A stretch of DNA of 64,000 bases from Picocystis sp. L7 (lineage: Eukaryota > Chlorophyta > Picocystophyceae > Picocystales > Picocystaceae): positions 248,001-312,000 of the forward strand of contig QXJR01000018.1 of NCBI GenBank assembly GCA_020975725.1. Reading direction: 5' to 3'. The translations under genes were made by a program, and so were the position numbers. This document shows, in pieces, positions 31,874 through 43,791 of this stretch. Each line of letters begins with the position of its first letter. Within the stretch, counting starts at the first letter, position 1. The notes beneath the pieces were generated by a model. The model had not been told where the DNA came from, did not search any database, and saw only the letters and a list, made by a program, of their open reading frames with translations.

Positions 31874-32111
31874 ACAGAAGGCTCGCTTGGCTTCGCAAGG
31901 CACTTGTGCTAACGTAAATAATATTCTCAGAAATTCAAAACTTTACAGATGGATGGTCAACTGCGTGTTGTATACGAGCTATAGCAAAATATGCAAAAGC
32001 AGGATCATAACTGTCGACGGGAATCCTTCCAAATTGAACTTTGAATTGGTGAAAGTGCTTGCTGGAGCACTTTTTATTCTTTCTTCTGCAAATGTTGAAA
32101 CGGGGAAAATG

Positions 32112-33806
32112 TCAAATCCAGAAGAGAAGCTTCTCCCAGTTTTCTCCACCACCTCCCTCGCTAACCTCTGGCGAGAGCAATCCAATGCAATTGCCACACC
32201 TATACCCTCCTCCACTGTCTTCTCCTAAATGCCAGCTCAGTCTCTTTTCACCTGGAATGATATCTGCAGCATTGATGCTAATTTCTGGGCTATCTGAAAA
32301 TCCCACAGAGTAATCCGGTATACAGTACCAATACAGTCCGTTAATTTTCTGCCCAAGAAAGTGTACGTGCAATCCTGGCTCATCAAGTTCCAATGTTGGT
32401 TTTCCAAAGCATGCAGAGGGACAACACGCGCAAAGTTCAAGGATACTTGGTGCACTTTTACGCCTAGCTGCCATCAGTACACGTGTGGCATTCGGCGGTG
32501 GTTGCAATTGAGCAAGCAAAGTTTCCTGAGAGTAGCTAGCACAGTAGTAGAGCTTCCAGCCTGCAAGCATAGAGATGTTTATTTGTTTGTGCACCCCAGG
32601 GATGTCAAAAACATTACCTGGATTGCGGCTTCCGTGCCCAGATTCTCCAGTAAACGAAAAGGCATGATTTTGAAAAGGTGAACAATGTGTATTCCCTTCA
32701 TCTGCATCTTTTGCGAGTAGACGGCTTCTGCAGGATTGCAAGAGCACATCAGCCCTTACTAGAGAAGATGGATACACGGTTTCGTATATATCTTTTGCAG
32801 GCATGCAATCATATCTGATCAAAGACAATGGCTCCTCGAGGAAAGAAGAGAGCACAGCACTGGTTAAGCTCTCGTTCCCCTTTGCTGCGTTCAAACGACC
32901 CCAAGACACGGTTCTCTTGAAAAGATCAATCTCTTTCACTCCCAACAGTGCACTGGAAGTTAAAATTCTCAGTATTGCTTCCCTGGACAACTCAAGAAAG
33001 TAAGGTGAATGGAGGAATTCGGCTGCGTGCAAGCTGATTGCTTGAAGGCAAAGATTCTCGATCTTCTTCGCATTGAATAAGATAGCAGCTTCCAGTGCAT
33101 GGAAAAAATTGCCAGAATGGAAAGACTCTCCATCAGTTTGAATGTGATCTAAGTTCAACGTTTGATCATCCTTCAACTTGCTGTCAAACAATCTGATTGT
33201 GGCAAAAGCTTCACACTCCTGCCTCAAGCAATGAAGGTCATACTGGTCTGCAACCTGAAGCAATGGAATAAAATGCTGGGGTTCGATGGATACTTTTCTC
33301 CCATAGCAGCATTGTAAGACCATCTCCCAGATGTACTGAGGACAACTCACACGAACTTTAGACATCCTGGTGCTTTCTCTCATATCACCCATGAACATTG
33401 CACGGAAGACTGAGCTCTGTGCACACATGACCACTTTGTGAGCAGGCATGTCAACTTCTCTATCGTCTTCATTCAGCGCAATGAACGTAACATCACTCAG
33501 TTGCGGAGACAAGGCGAATTGCTCAAATATGTCTCTATCTAGTTTGCTTCTGGTCCCAGTGTCTTTCCCTGTCTTAGCGCCATCCTTCCATTCTCCATTG
33601 ACACATCGCTGATCCGTGACTTCGGAGCCTTTGGTCGCTAGGAAGAGATCCACTTGTTGCCGGTTGATCGGTGATCCTTCGACAATTTTCGTGCTCGTTT
33701 CTTGTGTGTTGTCTATTCGGCTCCTTGTGCGTTTCAATGGTTTGCAGCTTGGATCATCGATCGTTGTGTTCCGTTTCTCCGTGAGGTGGTGCTTCGGCGA
33801 TTCCAT
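32112..33806 (-). CDS. BTB/POZ-BACK domain protein
   Basis: Probable substrate adaptor of a Cullin-3 ubiquitin ligase, 564 aa. Residues 1-95 are charged and unstructured. The BTB domain is at about 95-205 (SPQLSDVTFIALNEDDREVD, MPAHKVVMCAQSSVFRAMF, LLQVADQYDLHCLRQECEAF). BACK-like helices follow (ENLCLQAISLHAAEFLHSPY, LELSREAILRIL). The C-terminal part is rich in Cys and Trp (GWKLYYCASYSQETLLAQL, GLYWYCIPDYSVGF) and resembles the beta-rich C-terminal region of some algal and protist BTB proteins. Its target is unknown. There is no intron. The start is the first ATG in the frame. Confidence 0.88.
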   Translation of the reverse strand: MESPKHHLTEKRNTTIDDPSCKPLKRTRSRIDNTQETSTKIVEGSPINRQQVDLFLATKGSEVTDQRCVNGEWKDGAKTGKDTGTRSKLDRDIFEQFALSPQLSDVTFIALNEDDREVDMPAHKVVMCAQSSVFRAMFMGDMRESTRMSKVRVSCPQYIWEMVLQCCYGRKVSIEPQHFIPLLQVADQYDLHCLRQECEAFATIRLFDSKLKDDQTLNLDHIQTDGESFHSGNFFHALEAAILFNAKKIENLCLQAISLHAAEFLHSPYFLELSREAILRILTSSALLGVKEIDLFKRTVSWGRLNAAKGNESLTSAVLSSFLEEPLSLIRYDCMPAKDIYETVYPSSLVRADVLLQSCRSRLLAKDADEGNTHCSPFQNHAFSFTGESGHGSRNPGNVFDIPGVHKQINISMLAGWKLYYCASYSQETLLAQLQPPPNATRVLMAARRKSAPSILELCACCPSACFGKPTLELDEPGLHVHFLGQKINGLYWYCIPDYSVGFSDSPEISINAADIIPGEKRLSWHLGEDSGGGYRCGNCIGLLSPEVSEGGGGENWEKLLFWI

Positions 33807-36800
33807 GCTTGTGCTCGTGCAGTTTCACAAGGTGGAACTTCCCGTATCTTTCTTCACCGCGGGAGTGGAGCAATGGAACCGCTGCGACGTCCTGATTGTG
33901 TGTTCCCCATGGCAGCATTGGGTTCCCCGTCCGTGACCTGGGAAATGTCGACGTGAATCGACCCAACCCACTTCCCACACATTCTTTCCCTTCTTTTTCC
34001 CTGCACCCGAGGCTCCGAGGGATCCGCCATCGAGGGGACACCGCCGGAGGGGGCAGGTCGGGTAAAAGGATCATCAGTCGGGGCCTCGGGGAGAGGGAAT
34101 GCTCCGTCGGGGACAACGACGGGCAGGCAATCCGCCAAGAACGAACGAGCACCGATGGCACCCATACGTCCAAATCGAATCCACGGGCCTCCGTTGAAAG
34201 ACCGGAGCCTGTTAAACGAAGGATAGGGACTCGTACTTCGCTCACTTATGAAGACGACAAATGGGGGCTCATGAACGCATGAGAGATTTCGTATTCAAAC
34301 TAGCAAACGAGACATCCCGACCTTGTCAAGTGCACATGTCCTTCGAATTCCATGTGTAGGTGGACGAGAAAGGTAAAAATAGCTCAAAACTTAGGTGGTT
34401 TCCATGGTTGATGAAGCAAGCCACCAATTTTCTTTGTGTTATCTATGTGCCTCTACCCATGTTCGGCTTGAATCAATCGAGAAGGAACCTCCACTCCATA
34501 GGGCATCAAGTTGGCGTGCAGTTGATGTCGTTCCTTTCCACTTTGCATCTTGCATTGCAAAATCAAATAACTCACTCCCGAACGATCATGCAAGTTCCTC
34601 ACCCATGACTTCCGTCTCTTGGAATCTCGAACTTGTGCGTTAAGGGATTTCATTGGCATTGCTAGGTACAACTTGCTTCGCGTTAGATTGTATAAGGCGA
34701 AAGGCAACCTCGCATCACTAGAAATTTGTATGCATAAGAAGCGCTTCTCACTTGCCCAAATTTGAAACTGGAATGGCAACTTCAATCGAGAGTGGGAGAT
34801 GGCAAGTAGATCGCCATCATAGTGTAGATTCGTCTAATGAAGGCACCCGCATGTTATCTCCTTAGAAGTTCAATGCTATACAAAAAAAAGTGACATCCTT
34901 CGATCGCAACTTTTCAATGAGTATCAATAATGTTTGAAGTGCAAAACCTTCTAGCCCCTTGCAAAAATGCCCTCACGTCTTAAAGGTCCACATGAGTTCT
35001 TTGTGAAGGGAATTGTTGTGAGATCGTCTCGAAGGTCAAGGCATCCATGAGGAGGAGGGCTCTCAAAGCCGTTAGGAGGTTTTCATGAGTTTAAGTTACA
35101 AGGAATGACTCAAGAAGAAGTGTTGCCTTGCTTCGTATGCAAAGGAGAGGTGGCAAAGGCGTGGAAGTCGCCATGGACGTGTGTCCCTCCCTTGAAAGAT
35201 CTCTATTCGACGTAATTGACACATCCCACCCTCACCTAAAAAGGAATCCGATAGGAAGGACCGACCAAGAATGATCTCTTCCCAACGCTAGCAATAGCAT
35301 CAAGACACGTGGAAACCACATTTCCATAGGAGTGCCTTGCTATCCGCTCCTCTGCGACCCCATTTCGCCACATTGACTCCAACCCTCCAATGAATGCCAT
35401 AAATGGTATAGGAAAATGCGCTAAGTGTCAAGAGCGGTGTGCCTGGGTTTCACCGGCTTGAGCATTATCAAAGTGTAGTTGAGTAAGCCTGCGTTCATCG
35501 TTGACTGCATGAACCCTTCACACTTATTTGAAAAAATCGTTCCCTCACACTAGAGTGAAGTGATTGTCTTTGGTTTCGACGAGCGTTGTTTCTTGCCCCC
35601 TTTCTAAGTGGCATGGCGCACCTTTTTTGTAACCGAGTAATCAGTTGCACGTATACTTGCACCTAAATGATTATGGATGCCTCTCAGCAATATGAACACA
35701 TCCCCCGACGAGCAAGACCGATCGTACGATTATTAAAGTCTCACAACCCAATGCTTCCCTTGGTCGTGGATGATAAGCATCCTTTCATACCCATTCCCCT
35801 AGTCATTTAGGTATTCCTTTATCTTGACAAAGTTAGTTTCGGACTTATGGTCAAGTGTTCAATCTTCTCATATTGGTGAATTTGTCGCATGATACCGAAA
35901 AGGCCCCAACTACCAGGCCGATTCAATTGGTGCAAATCGAGTTTCACAAGCACTACCCATCGGTCTTCAAGGAGACAACCCTTCGTGTATGGTGAATTGC
36001 TCTAGGTAGATTGGCTTTCAACGTAGTACTCTACTTTCCTTCATAAAGGAGTTGGTGTATTCCTTCCAATGATTGAGCAATCCATTGCAAGCAAACAATT
36101 TGCGATGGATATGTCTTGTAAGATGAGGTGGACAAAGGCGAAGATCAACATTTCCTTTATCAACGTTGGCTCTTTGTTCCACCCATGTAAGCTAACTACG
36201 TCAACCCGGAGTGAAACTTACCGAAGTTAATCAAAACATGGAGTTGCACCGCATGAATTCTAACTGCATATTGCATCGTCCTTGAATGTTACGAGAAATA
36301 GGTAAGCCCCTTACATCGTATTGGTAAGAATCTTGCCCGTTCTACCACACGAATGTGTATCGCATAATGGAGGCAAAGAAACACATGCAGATCATTGTCT
36401 TGTTAAAGACGACCTAGTGAGGACATTTCACCGAGGAAACCATCCATAGTAGTTGCATTGGCTTTTGGAGTCATTTATGATGCAACAATGTCTTCACACA
36501 ATCTAGGTGAATAATCGATGGAAGATGACACTTTAATCTAAAACGTTACATTGCACGCGTTATGAGTCTGAATGCACTTGTTGATTCTCACCATTATTCT
36601 TGCGAATCACAAAATACTATCCTAGCGGTTCCCTTGCTTTTTCCAAACCATTACAGTACGAAATAGTCGAGTGAATAGCTTCTTACATGTATAATGACAA
36701 TTGTGCATTCTCTTGAGGAGGTTGCCGGCCAAGGAAGTGGCATTGAGAGTTCAATAGTGCACGGTGATTCACCGTTCACAACGCACAAGATTCAAAATAG

Positions 36801-38392
36801 ATTCCAACAAATGTTTCGCCCATGTAGAGATTCAAACGCGTTGATTGATATGAGGTGTTAGACTTCTTACACTTGCGGTCGGGTTCATCCGAAGCTACAT
36901 AGCTGAAACAACAATAAGAAAAGGGCCTTCGATAACTATCATGCATTGCAATGGTGTGATAGCATGTATAATGGATTGAGGAGATTGAGCAAGCTAAGAA
37001 ACCAACGCGTTGTGTTTGTAACTTTCAATATTTGTGACTTCTCTAGTCAAGTTGGCAAACATCAACATGGCCAACAACGAATGGTTTACACATCTTGCCT
37101 CCGTTGAGGGCCCCCATGTGCGATGGCTATGCTATGCAATTTTTCTTGATCGGCACCTCCTCCATTCATGAGTATCATAAGCGTTTGGGCTACATCGAAT
37201 ACTAGAGTGGCACAAATAAAATAGGGGCCTACATTGTTTCTTTCGAATTGCGAGGAATGCGTTGTGTAGATCTTTAGAAACCTAGGAGGCTTTTGGTCAT
37301 GGGTTTTGATCTCCGATATAAAGGCTTGGTAATCCAGAACGACATCTCATTTGAGCTATTTTTCACGGATAGCCAGTCATCACACTCCTCATAGTGGTCG
37401 AGTGGCGTAAGGACCACCCTCCCTTTGTTCTCATCCATGTGAGCCCGCCAATGGGCGGTTTTCTCCAGTAGAGTTGTAGCATGCAACTTTCACTCCCACA
37501 TGTTCGATTCTAATATATCTTGATATTGAAGGATCAAGCGCTTCCCACCTGTGTCAACCTCGAAGCCAACATTGTGAACAACTTTGGGCTCAACAAAAGG
37601 AAGCTTTCTCTCAACAAGCAACCTACACGTTTTTCGAAGTGGTCTATCTTTCCTAGAGAGACTATTGTAGGCTTTGCATCACGCTACGTTTTCAAGAAAT
37701 TATCTTAAAAAGATATTACTATATTTCTAAAAGTAAATGTCATGATGTGGATGTAAATTAACACGAAAATACCGTTGTAGGATTTTAGATTTAAACGAAT
37801 ATACCTCCTGATACTAGCCAAACGGCTTAAAACTATTCAAGGGTCTAGAAACAATATTGAAAAACGAAAAGCGTTTCTCAAACATTAAAAAGTCCAAGCA
37901 TCTATTATAAGAGAAGTTCGGGCTTCATGCTTTATGTGGAAGCGATGATGCAATTAAACGCATTCTTGGTATATAGTTTTGTGTGGCAAATCCTTCTTAG
38001 CCCCTACGGTAATGGATTATTCTACATCTTCGTATTCAAGAATTTCGTTTGGCATCACAATGTGTTCATTCTCTCCATGAATTGACTAACATTGAAGAGA
38101 CAAATTTCGTTGCAGAAGGGAAGGAATGCACTAAGTATCCACATGGTAGGAGCAAAAGAAAGGTTATCCACTTGCAATCATAAATGTGTGGGCTGAATAG
38201 TCCACGTTGATTACTTAGCCCAACTCTCCACTTTTATAGAAGAGATCGAGAACTTACATTGTAATCAAGGAGACCACTTTGGCCATTCCCACACGGTATC
38301 CTTCCATTGCGGCAACGGCTCCATCGTCCTTCGTTTCTACTTCATTTTCAAATTGCGCATGTCGGGCAGACAACCATACCTCCAAACAAGTA
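33807..38392. other. gene-poor AT-rich region left of the Copia element
   Basis: About 4.6 kb. 33807-34300 is GC-rich, probably the BTB promoter. Beyond that, stops are dense in all frames, and from about 34790 to 37270 no ORF of 60 codons exists on either strand. I recognise no gene, tRNA or clear repeat. It is probably decayed intergenic or old repeat DNA. Confidence 0.5.
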
Positions 38393-38688
38393 TGTTGAGG
38401 CTGCTCAAGCCCTGGTCCCTGGGAGGTCGAATCCCTTAGGGACCACGACCGAGTTTCGGTCGAGTACCTTCGAGGAGTATGGGGCCCCAGCGGGGTCCTC
38501 GAAGGGCGATGCCCATTCCTGCAGTGTTCGATACCGATGAGGACGGATCCTGGTTTACTGAGAGGTCCTCTGCGGTCGATGACGCCGCCATTGTGTGGGG
38601 ATACTCACCACTCATTCTTGCATGTAATACACAACTACGAAGGTGGCAACCCACGAACGTATCCAAAGTCAACACCCTGCTTCTTACA
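38393..38688 (+). repeat. 5' LTR of the Copia fossil
   Basis: 296 bp, starts TGTTGAGG and ends CTTCTTACA. It is followed at once by the primer-binding site. Confidence 0.92.
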
Positions 38689-41600
38689 TGGTATCGGAGC
38701 CCGTTTGAAGCAGAAGAAAACAGAAAACAACAGAACTAAACAGAGAACAAGGAAAACAGCAATAAAAAAAAGTAAAAACAAAATGGAAGGAGTGAACTTC
38801 GAAAAACTGAACTCCGAAAACTTCCCGATATGGAAACATCGGATGAAAGCCCTGCTGATTACCAAAGGAGTTGGTGATGCTATCACAAACAAAGACAGTG
38901 AACACTCTGAAAAGGCATTGGCCCTCATGTGCTTGTGTGTGAGCAATGAGTATGTGGATTTGGTGGCGAACTCGGAATCTGCGCAGCATGCGTGGACGAT
39001 GCTTGAGGACATGCACGCGGGTCAAACCGTGGCCCGTCGTCTCACCCTACGCAAGGAGTTAACAGGACTTACCAAGAAACCGGAGGAAAGCATGATGAGC
39101 TATATCATCCGTGGAAAGCAGATCTGCACCAACCTGCGCGCGATCGATGGGTCGGTGACCGACATCCATCTGATCGATGCGATCCTATCTGGCCTGCCGG
39201 AGGAGTATGCCAACAAGGTAGAGATGCTAACTACCTTGGGAGAGACACACATGCTAAAAATCCAGAATCAGCTGCTCCAGGCAGAAAGTGCCATCACCGT
39301 GCGAGAGACATCTAGAGGCCAGGTTGCTTTCGCTACGCAGAACCGACGCCCAAGGTTTACCTGCAGCTACTGTGGCAGAAGTGGACATGGCTGCGAAAAA
39401 TGCTGGTATTTGAACGGATTGCCACCACACCTGCAGAGAAAATCCACAAATGATGCTGATGATGAGGAAAAGGTGGCATTGGTGTCCTATGCGCTGGAAT
39501 GTGGAAATGCCAGTAGCTTGGGAGACATCTGGATCGTGGACAGCGGCGCGACGGCCCATGTTTGTACACAACGAGAAGCGTTCACATCTGTCACACAGGA
39601 AGTTACACCACAATCTATCCTGGTTGGAAATGGAGAAGTTGTGCTGGCAAAGGAAACAGGAACCGTTGCTCTGGGTGGAAATGTGGAATTGCGAAATGTG
39701 CTTTATTGCCCAGAACTGAAGGTGAACTTGATCTCGGTCCCTAAGCTGATGGAAAGACGATGCAATGTTTACTTTGAGAACGGTGAATGTGCTGTTTGGG
39801 GAGGAAAGCAAAAAATTCTCAGTGCTGTGTAGAAAAGTGGACTTTATGTGATTGCAGAAGAAAGCGAACAAGTTTTCTCAGCAATGGAATGGCACAGAAA
39901 ACTGGCCCATTTTGGGCAGATGGAAAAGCTGCATGACACCGTGGTAGGTATACCGAAAAACTTGAAGTGGACTGCGAATAGCTGTGAAACGTGCATCCAA
40001 GCCAAACAAGCCAGGTCTGCGATCTCTAAGGGAAATGAAGAGAATCAAGCCAAAATTGGTGAATTGCTGCACATGGACTTGATGGGCCCAATCACACCTG
40101 CAGGTAAAAACGGTGAAAAATATATTGTCAGCATATTGGACGAGAAAAGCAAATTGGGAGTTGCAAAACCCATTTGCAACAAGTCGCAGGCACCTTTAGT
40201 CATATAAACAGTGATCAGGTTGATGGAAAAACAAACCGGCAACGCTGTGAAGACTGTGCGTTCAGATCGTGGAACAGAATTTCTGAACGCAGAACTACAA
40301 AACTTCTTGGAAGAAAATGGCATTTATCAGCAGACGAGTGCACCATACACACCGCAGCAAAAAGGAAACGCAGAAAGATACAAAAGGACGATTCTGGACA
40401 AGGTTCGTGCAGTGCTTTTAGATTGTGGTGTGGACAAATGCTTTTGGAACTTTGCTGTCGAATATTGTGCGTTGTTCAGAAACCGACTTCCTTGTCAACC
40501 GCATGGCCTTTCTCCCTTTGAAGCAGTTTTTGGTCAGAAGCCAGATGTATCAAACATGCAAATTTTTGGAGAAACTTGCTATGTGCTGAAGACGCCTGCT
40601 AATCTTACTGGGAAAATGGATGCAAAAAGTAAGCCTGGTCAATTCGTTGGATTCGAACCAGGAACAAAAGACACAAACCGTATTTGGTGTGATGGAAAGT
40701 TGGTCTTCTCAAGAAATGTCACTTTTCTTGGTGTGACACAAAAGGCTACAGCTGAATCTGATGACAATATAGCAGAACGTTCACCTTTGCCTGATTCTTC
40801 AGAACTACTCGATTCTGTGCCGTAAGTGGAAAGGCAGAATAGCAGAGTCGATCATTTTGAAATCGGTGAACAGGAGACGGATGGAAACTCAGATGACTCA
40901 GAAAATGTCAGAAGCCGTACAACAGAAGAGAGGCGCTACCCTGTTCGTAAACGACGTCCACCACAGCCGTATTGGACTGCAAATGTTTGCTTGACCGATC
41001 CTTTGACTTTGGATGAGGCTTTAGGTAGCCCCCAGCACGATGATTGGAAACTGGCCTTGCAGGAAGAAGTATCCAGTCTGAGCGAGCAGGATGTTTGTGA
41101 TGTGGTGGACCGAACGTCTGAGATGAAGACTCTGCCTTGCAAGTGGGTCTTCAAGGTAAAATACGACCAAGATGGGAACATCCAACGTTTCAAGGCTCGT
41201 CTGGTTGCCAAAGGATTCAACCAGGTGGCTGGAATCGATTTTGGTGAAACGTTTGCATCTGTGGCAAAACAGAGCACTTTACGTTTATTGTGGTCCTTGG
41301 CTGCTAAACGAGACTGGGAAGTCGAAAACATTGACATCAAAACGGCTTTCCTCAACGGTGATCTCGACGAAGAAATCTACATGGATATGCCACCTGGTTT
41401 TGCAGCTGGATGGCAAAGTTTTGAAATTGAAAAAGACCCTGTATGGTCTTAAACAAGCCCCACGTGCCTGGCACATCAAACTCACGGATGTTTTGGAAAA
41501 GCTTGGATTCAAATGCTCCACTGCAGATCCGGGTTTATACGTGGGTGAAGACATGTTGCTGATGGTTTACGTGGATGACCTGTTGCTTTGTGGAAATGGC

Positions 41601-42532
41601 AGATCAAAAGTGGAAAATGTCAAGCAATCCTTGCTGGCCACCTTTGAAGGCAGAGACCTTGGGCCCACGGATCACTTTCTGGGAATCAAAATGGAACGTG
41701 ATCGAACTGGAAAAACGGTTTTCCTCAGTCAAGAGACCTACGTGAACAACGTGCTAGAAAGGTTCAGAATGGCAGATTGTTACAGTGTTTCTACGCCATT
41801 GGAACCTGGAACAAAATGGACCTCAAATGCATCTGCGACAGAATCCAACTTTCCATACCAGGAATTGGTTGGGTGCCTGATGTACTTGGCAGTGTTCACA
41901 AGACCAGACATAGCTTATGTGACCAATCGTCTGGCCCGCTATGTCTTTGCACCAACCAGCAATCACGTGGCCGTGGCCAAGAGGGTCCTGAAATATCTGC
42001 ATGGCACAAAGGCAGTTGGTATCTTGCTGGGTGACAGCTCCCCAAGTTTGCTGGAAGGCTATTGTGATGCCAATTACGGAGGCTGTGAAGAAACCAGACG
42101 TAGCACAACTGGCTACGTGTTCACTTTGCATGGCAGTTTGGTTTCCTGGCAGACGAAATTGCAGAAAACAGTTGCCGTGTCCACGACGGAGGCCGAGTAT
42201 ATGGCTGCTGCTTCTGCAGCAAAAGAAGCTTTGTACCTGAGAAAGGTGTTGAATGATATTGGATTTGGGGCCCAATGTATCACCATTCATTGTGACAATC
42301 AAGGTGCTGTGAATTTGACGAAGAACGCGCTGACCGTGTCCGTACGAAACACGTCGACATCGCCCATCATTTTGTGTGGAACCGCGTGAGTCGGGGAGAG
42401 CTGAAATTCCAGTACATCCGCACAAATGATCAGCTGGCAGATTTCCTGACCAAGGCCCTGGGGCCCACCAAGTTGCACGCTACATTGAAGACATTGCGCT
42501 TGTTGGAATACCAGGCCATGAGCAGGGGAGAG

Positions 42533-42828
42533 TGTTGAGGCTGCTCAAGCCCTACTCCCTGGGAGGTCGAATCCCGTAGGGACCACGACCGAGTTTCGGT
42601 CGAGTACCTTCGAGGAGTATGGGGCCCCCTGTGGGTCCTCGAAGGGCGATGCCCATTCCTGCAGTGTTCGATACCGATGAGGACGGATCCTGGTTTACTC
42701 AGAGGTCCTCTGCGGTCGATGACGCCGCCATTGTGTGGGGATACTCACCACTCATTCTTGCATGTAATACACAACTACGAAGGTGGCAACTCACGAACGT
42801 ATCCAAAGTCAACACCCTGCTTCTTACA
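42533..42828 (+). repeat. 3' LTR of the Copia fossil
   Basis: 296 bp, same ends as the left LTR, preceded by a purine-rich tract (GCAGGGGAGAG). Confidence 0.92.
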
Positions 42829-43791
42829 GATTCCGAACTAGATAAAAGTTTCTGGAATTTCGCAGTTGAATACAGTTCATTTGTGAGAAATCGTCTACCA
42901 TGCAGACCACACTCGAAGACTCGTTTTGAAATAGTGCTTGGTCACCGATCGGACCTCTCCAAGATGCAAATCTTTGGACAACGTTGTTCCGTTTTGAAAA
43001 ATACAACTGAAATGGAGGGTTATTGTGATGCAAATTATGAAAACTGTGAAGAGGCGCGAAGAAGCACAACTGGATATGTGTTTAGATTCCATGGTAGTCT
43101 AATCGCTTGGCAAACCAAGTTGCAAAAACCGGCTGCAGCATTTACTACTGGAACAGAATATATGGCACTTACAAACGCAGCAAAAGAAGCCTTATACTTC
43201 AGAAAAATATTGAAGGACATCGGTTATGGAGTACAATGTATCAACGTCTATTGTGATAACCAAGGTATTGTGAATCGAACAAAAAATGCATTTACAGTCT
43301 CAAGAAACAAGCATACCGACATTATGTACCACTTCGTACGCAATGGAATAAATCGTGGGGAACTGGACTTTAAGTACATTCACACAAAGAACCAGCTAGC
43401 GGATTTCTTGATTAAGAGCCTCGAGCCATCGAAGCTACAATCTATTCTTCAAAAGGTTGGCTTGATTATGTGAGGTCATGAGTAGGGGAGGGTGTTGAAA
43501 GTACTACTGCTCTTGAGATCAAGATGGTCGAGTTCCTATTGGTCACTGGCAAAATCCTATCCGATACCCTCCGAGGAATGAGGGAACCTTTACGGTCCTC
43601 GAAGGTACATGCTTTCATAACTGTTGTGAAATACCGTCGAGGATTGTGAGGGATGCGCGTACAATCCTCTACGGTGGATGGAAACCCTTATCTAGGGTAT
43701 TTCCTACCATCCATTTCGTGTGTTGAAATAGAAGTACGAAGTTGACGACCCACGAACGTATCTCCCTCTCACAAACAAGCGATTTCTTACA
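42829..43791 (+). mobile_element. remnant of a second, related Copia element with its 3' LTR
   Basis: Directly after the first element's right LTR lies Copia coding sequence (integrase and RNase H pieces: FWNFAVEYSSFVRNRLPC, RRSTTGYVF, NKHTDIMYHFVRNG). A purine-rich tract and a 299-bp LTR-like sequence (43493-43791) follow. This LTR shares its start (TGTTGA), a block near its end (CCACGAACGTATC) and its TTACA terminus with the first family. The left part is absent, so it is an incomplete, older fossil joined to the younger one. Confidence 0.85.
43493..43791 (+). repeat. 3' LTR of the second Copia remnant
   Basis: 299 bp, TGTTGAAA...TTCTTACA. Its ends match the neighbouring family while most of the middle differs. 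Confidence 0.8.

Larger units (their letters stand above)
38393..42828 (+). mobile_element. Ty1/Copia LTR retrotransposon fossil
   Basis: 4436-bp element with 296-bp LTRs (TGTTG...TTACA) at both ends. A primer-binding site of the initiator-tRNA(Met) type (TGGTATCGGAGCCC) directly follows the left LTR, and a purine-rich tract precedes the right LTR. Parts follow Copia order: gag with a CCHC knuckle (CSYCGRSGHGCEKC), protease (WIVDSGATAHVC), integrase, reverse transcriptase (MVYVDDLLL) and RNase H. The LTRs are roughly 97% identical, so it is fairly young. The coding region is interrupted about three or four times, so it looks broken. No matching target duplication is seen, since its right end abuts another Copia fragment. 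Confidence 0.93.
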
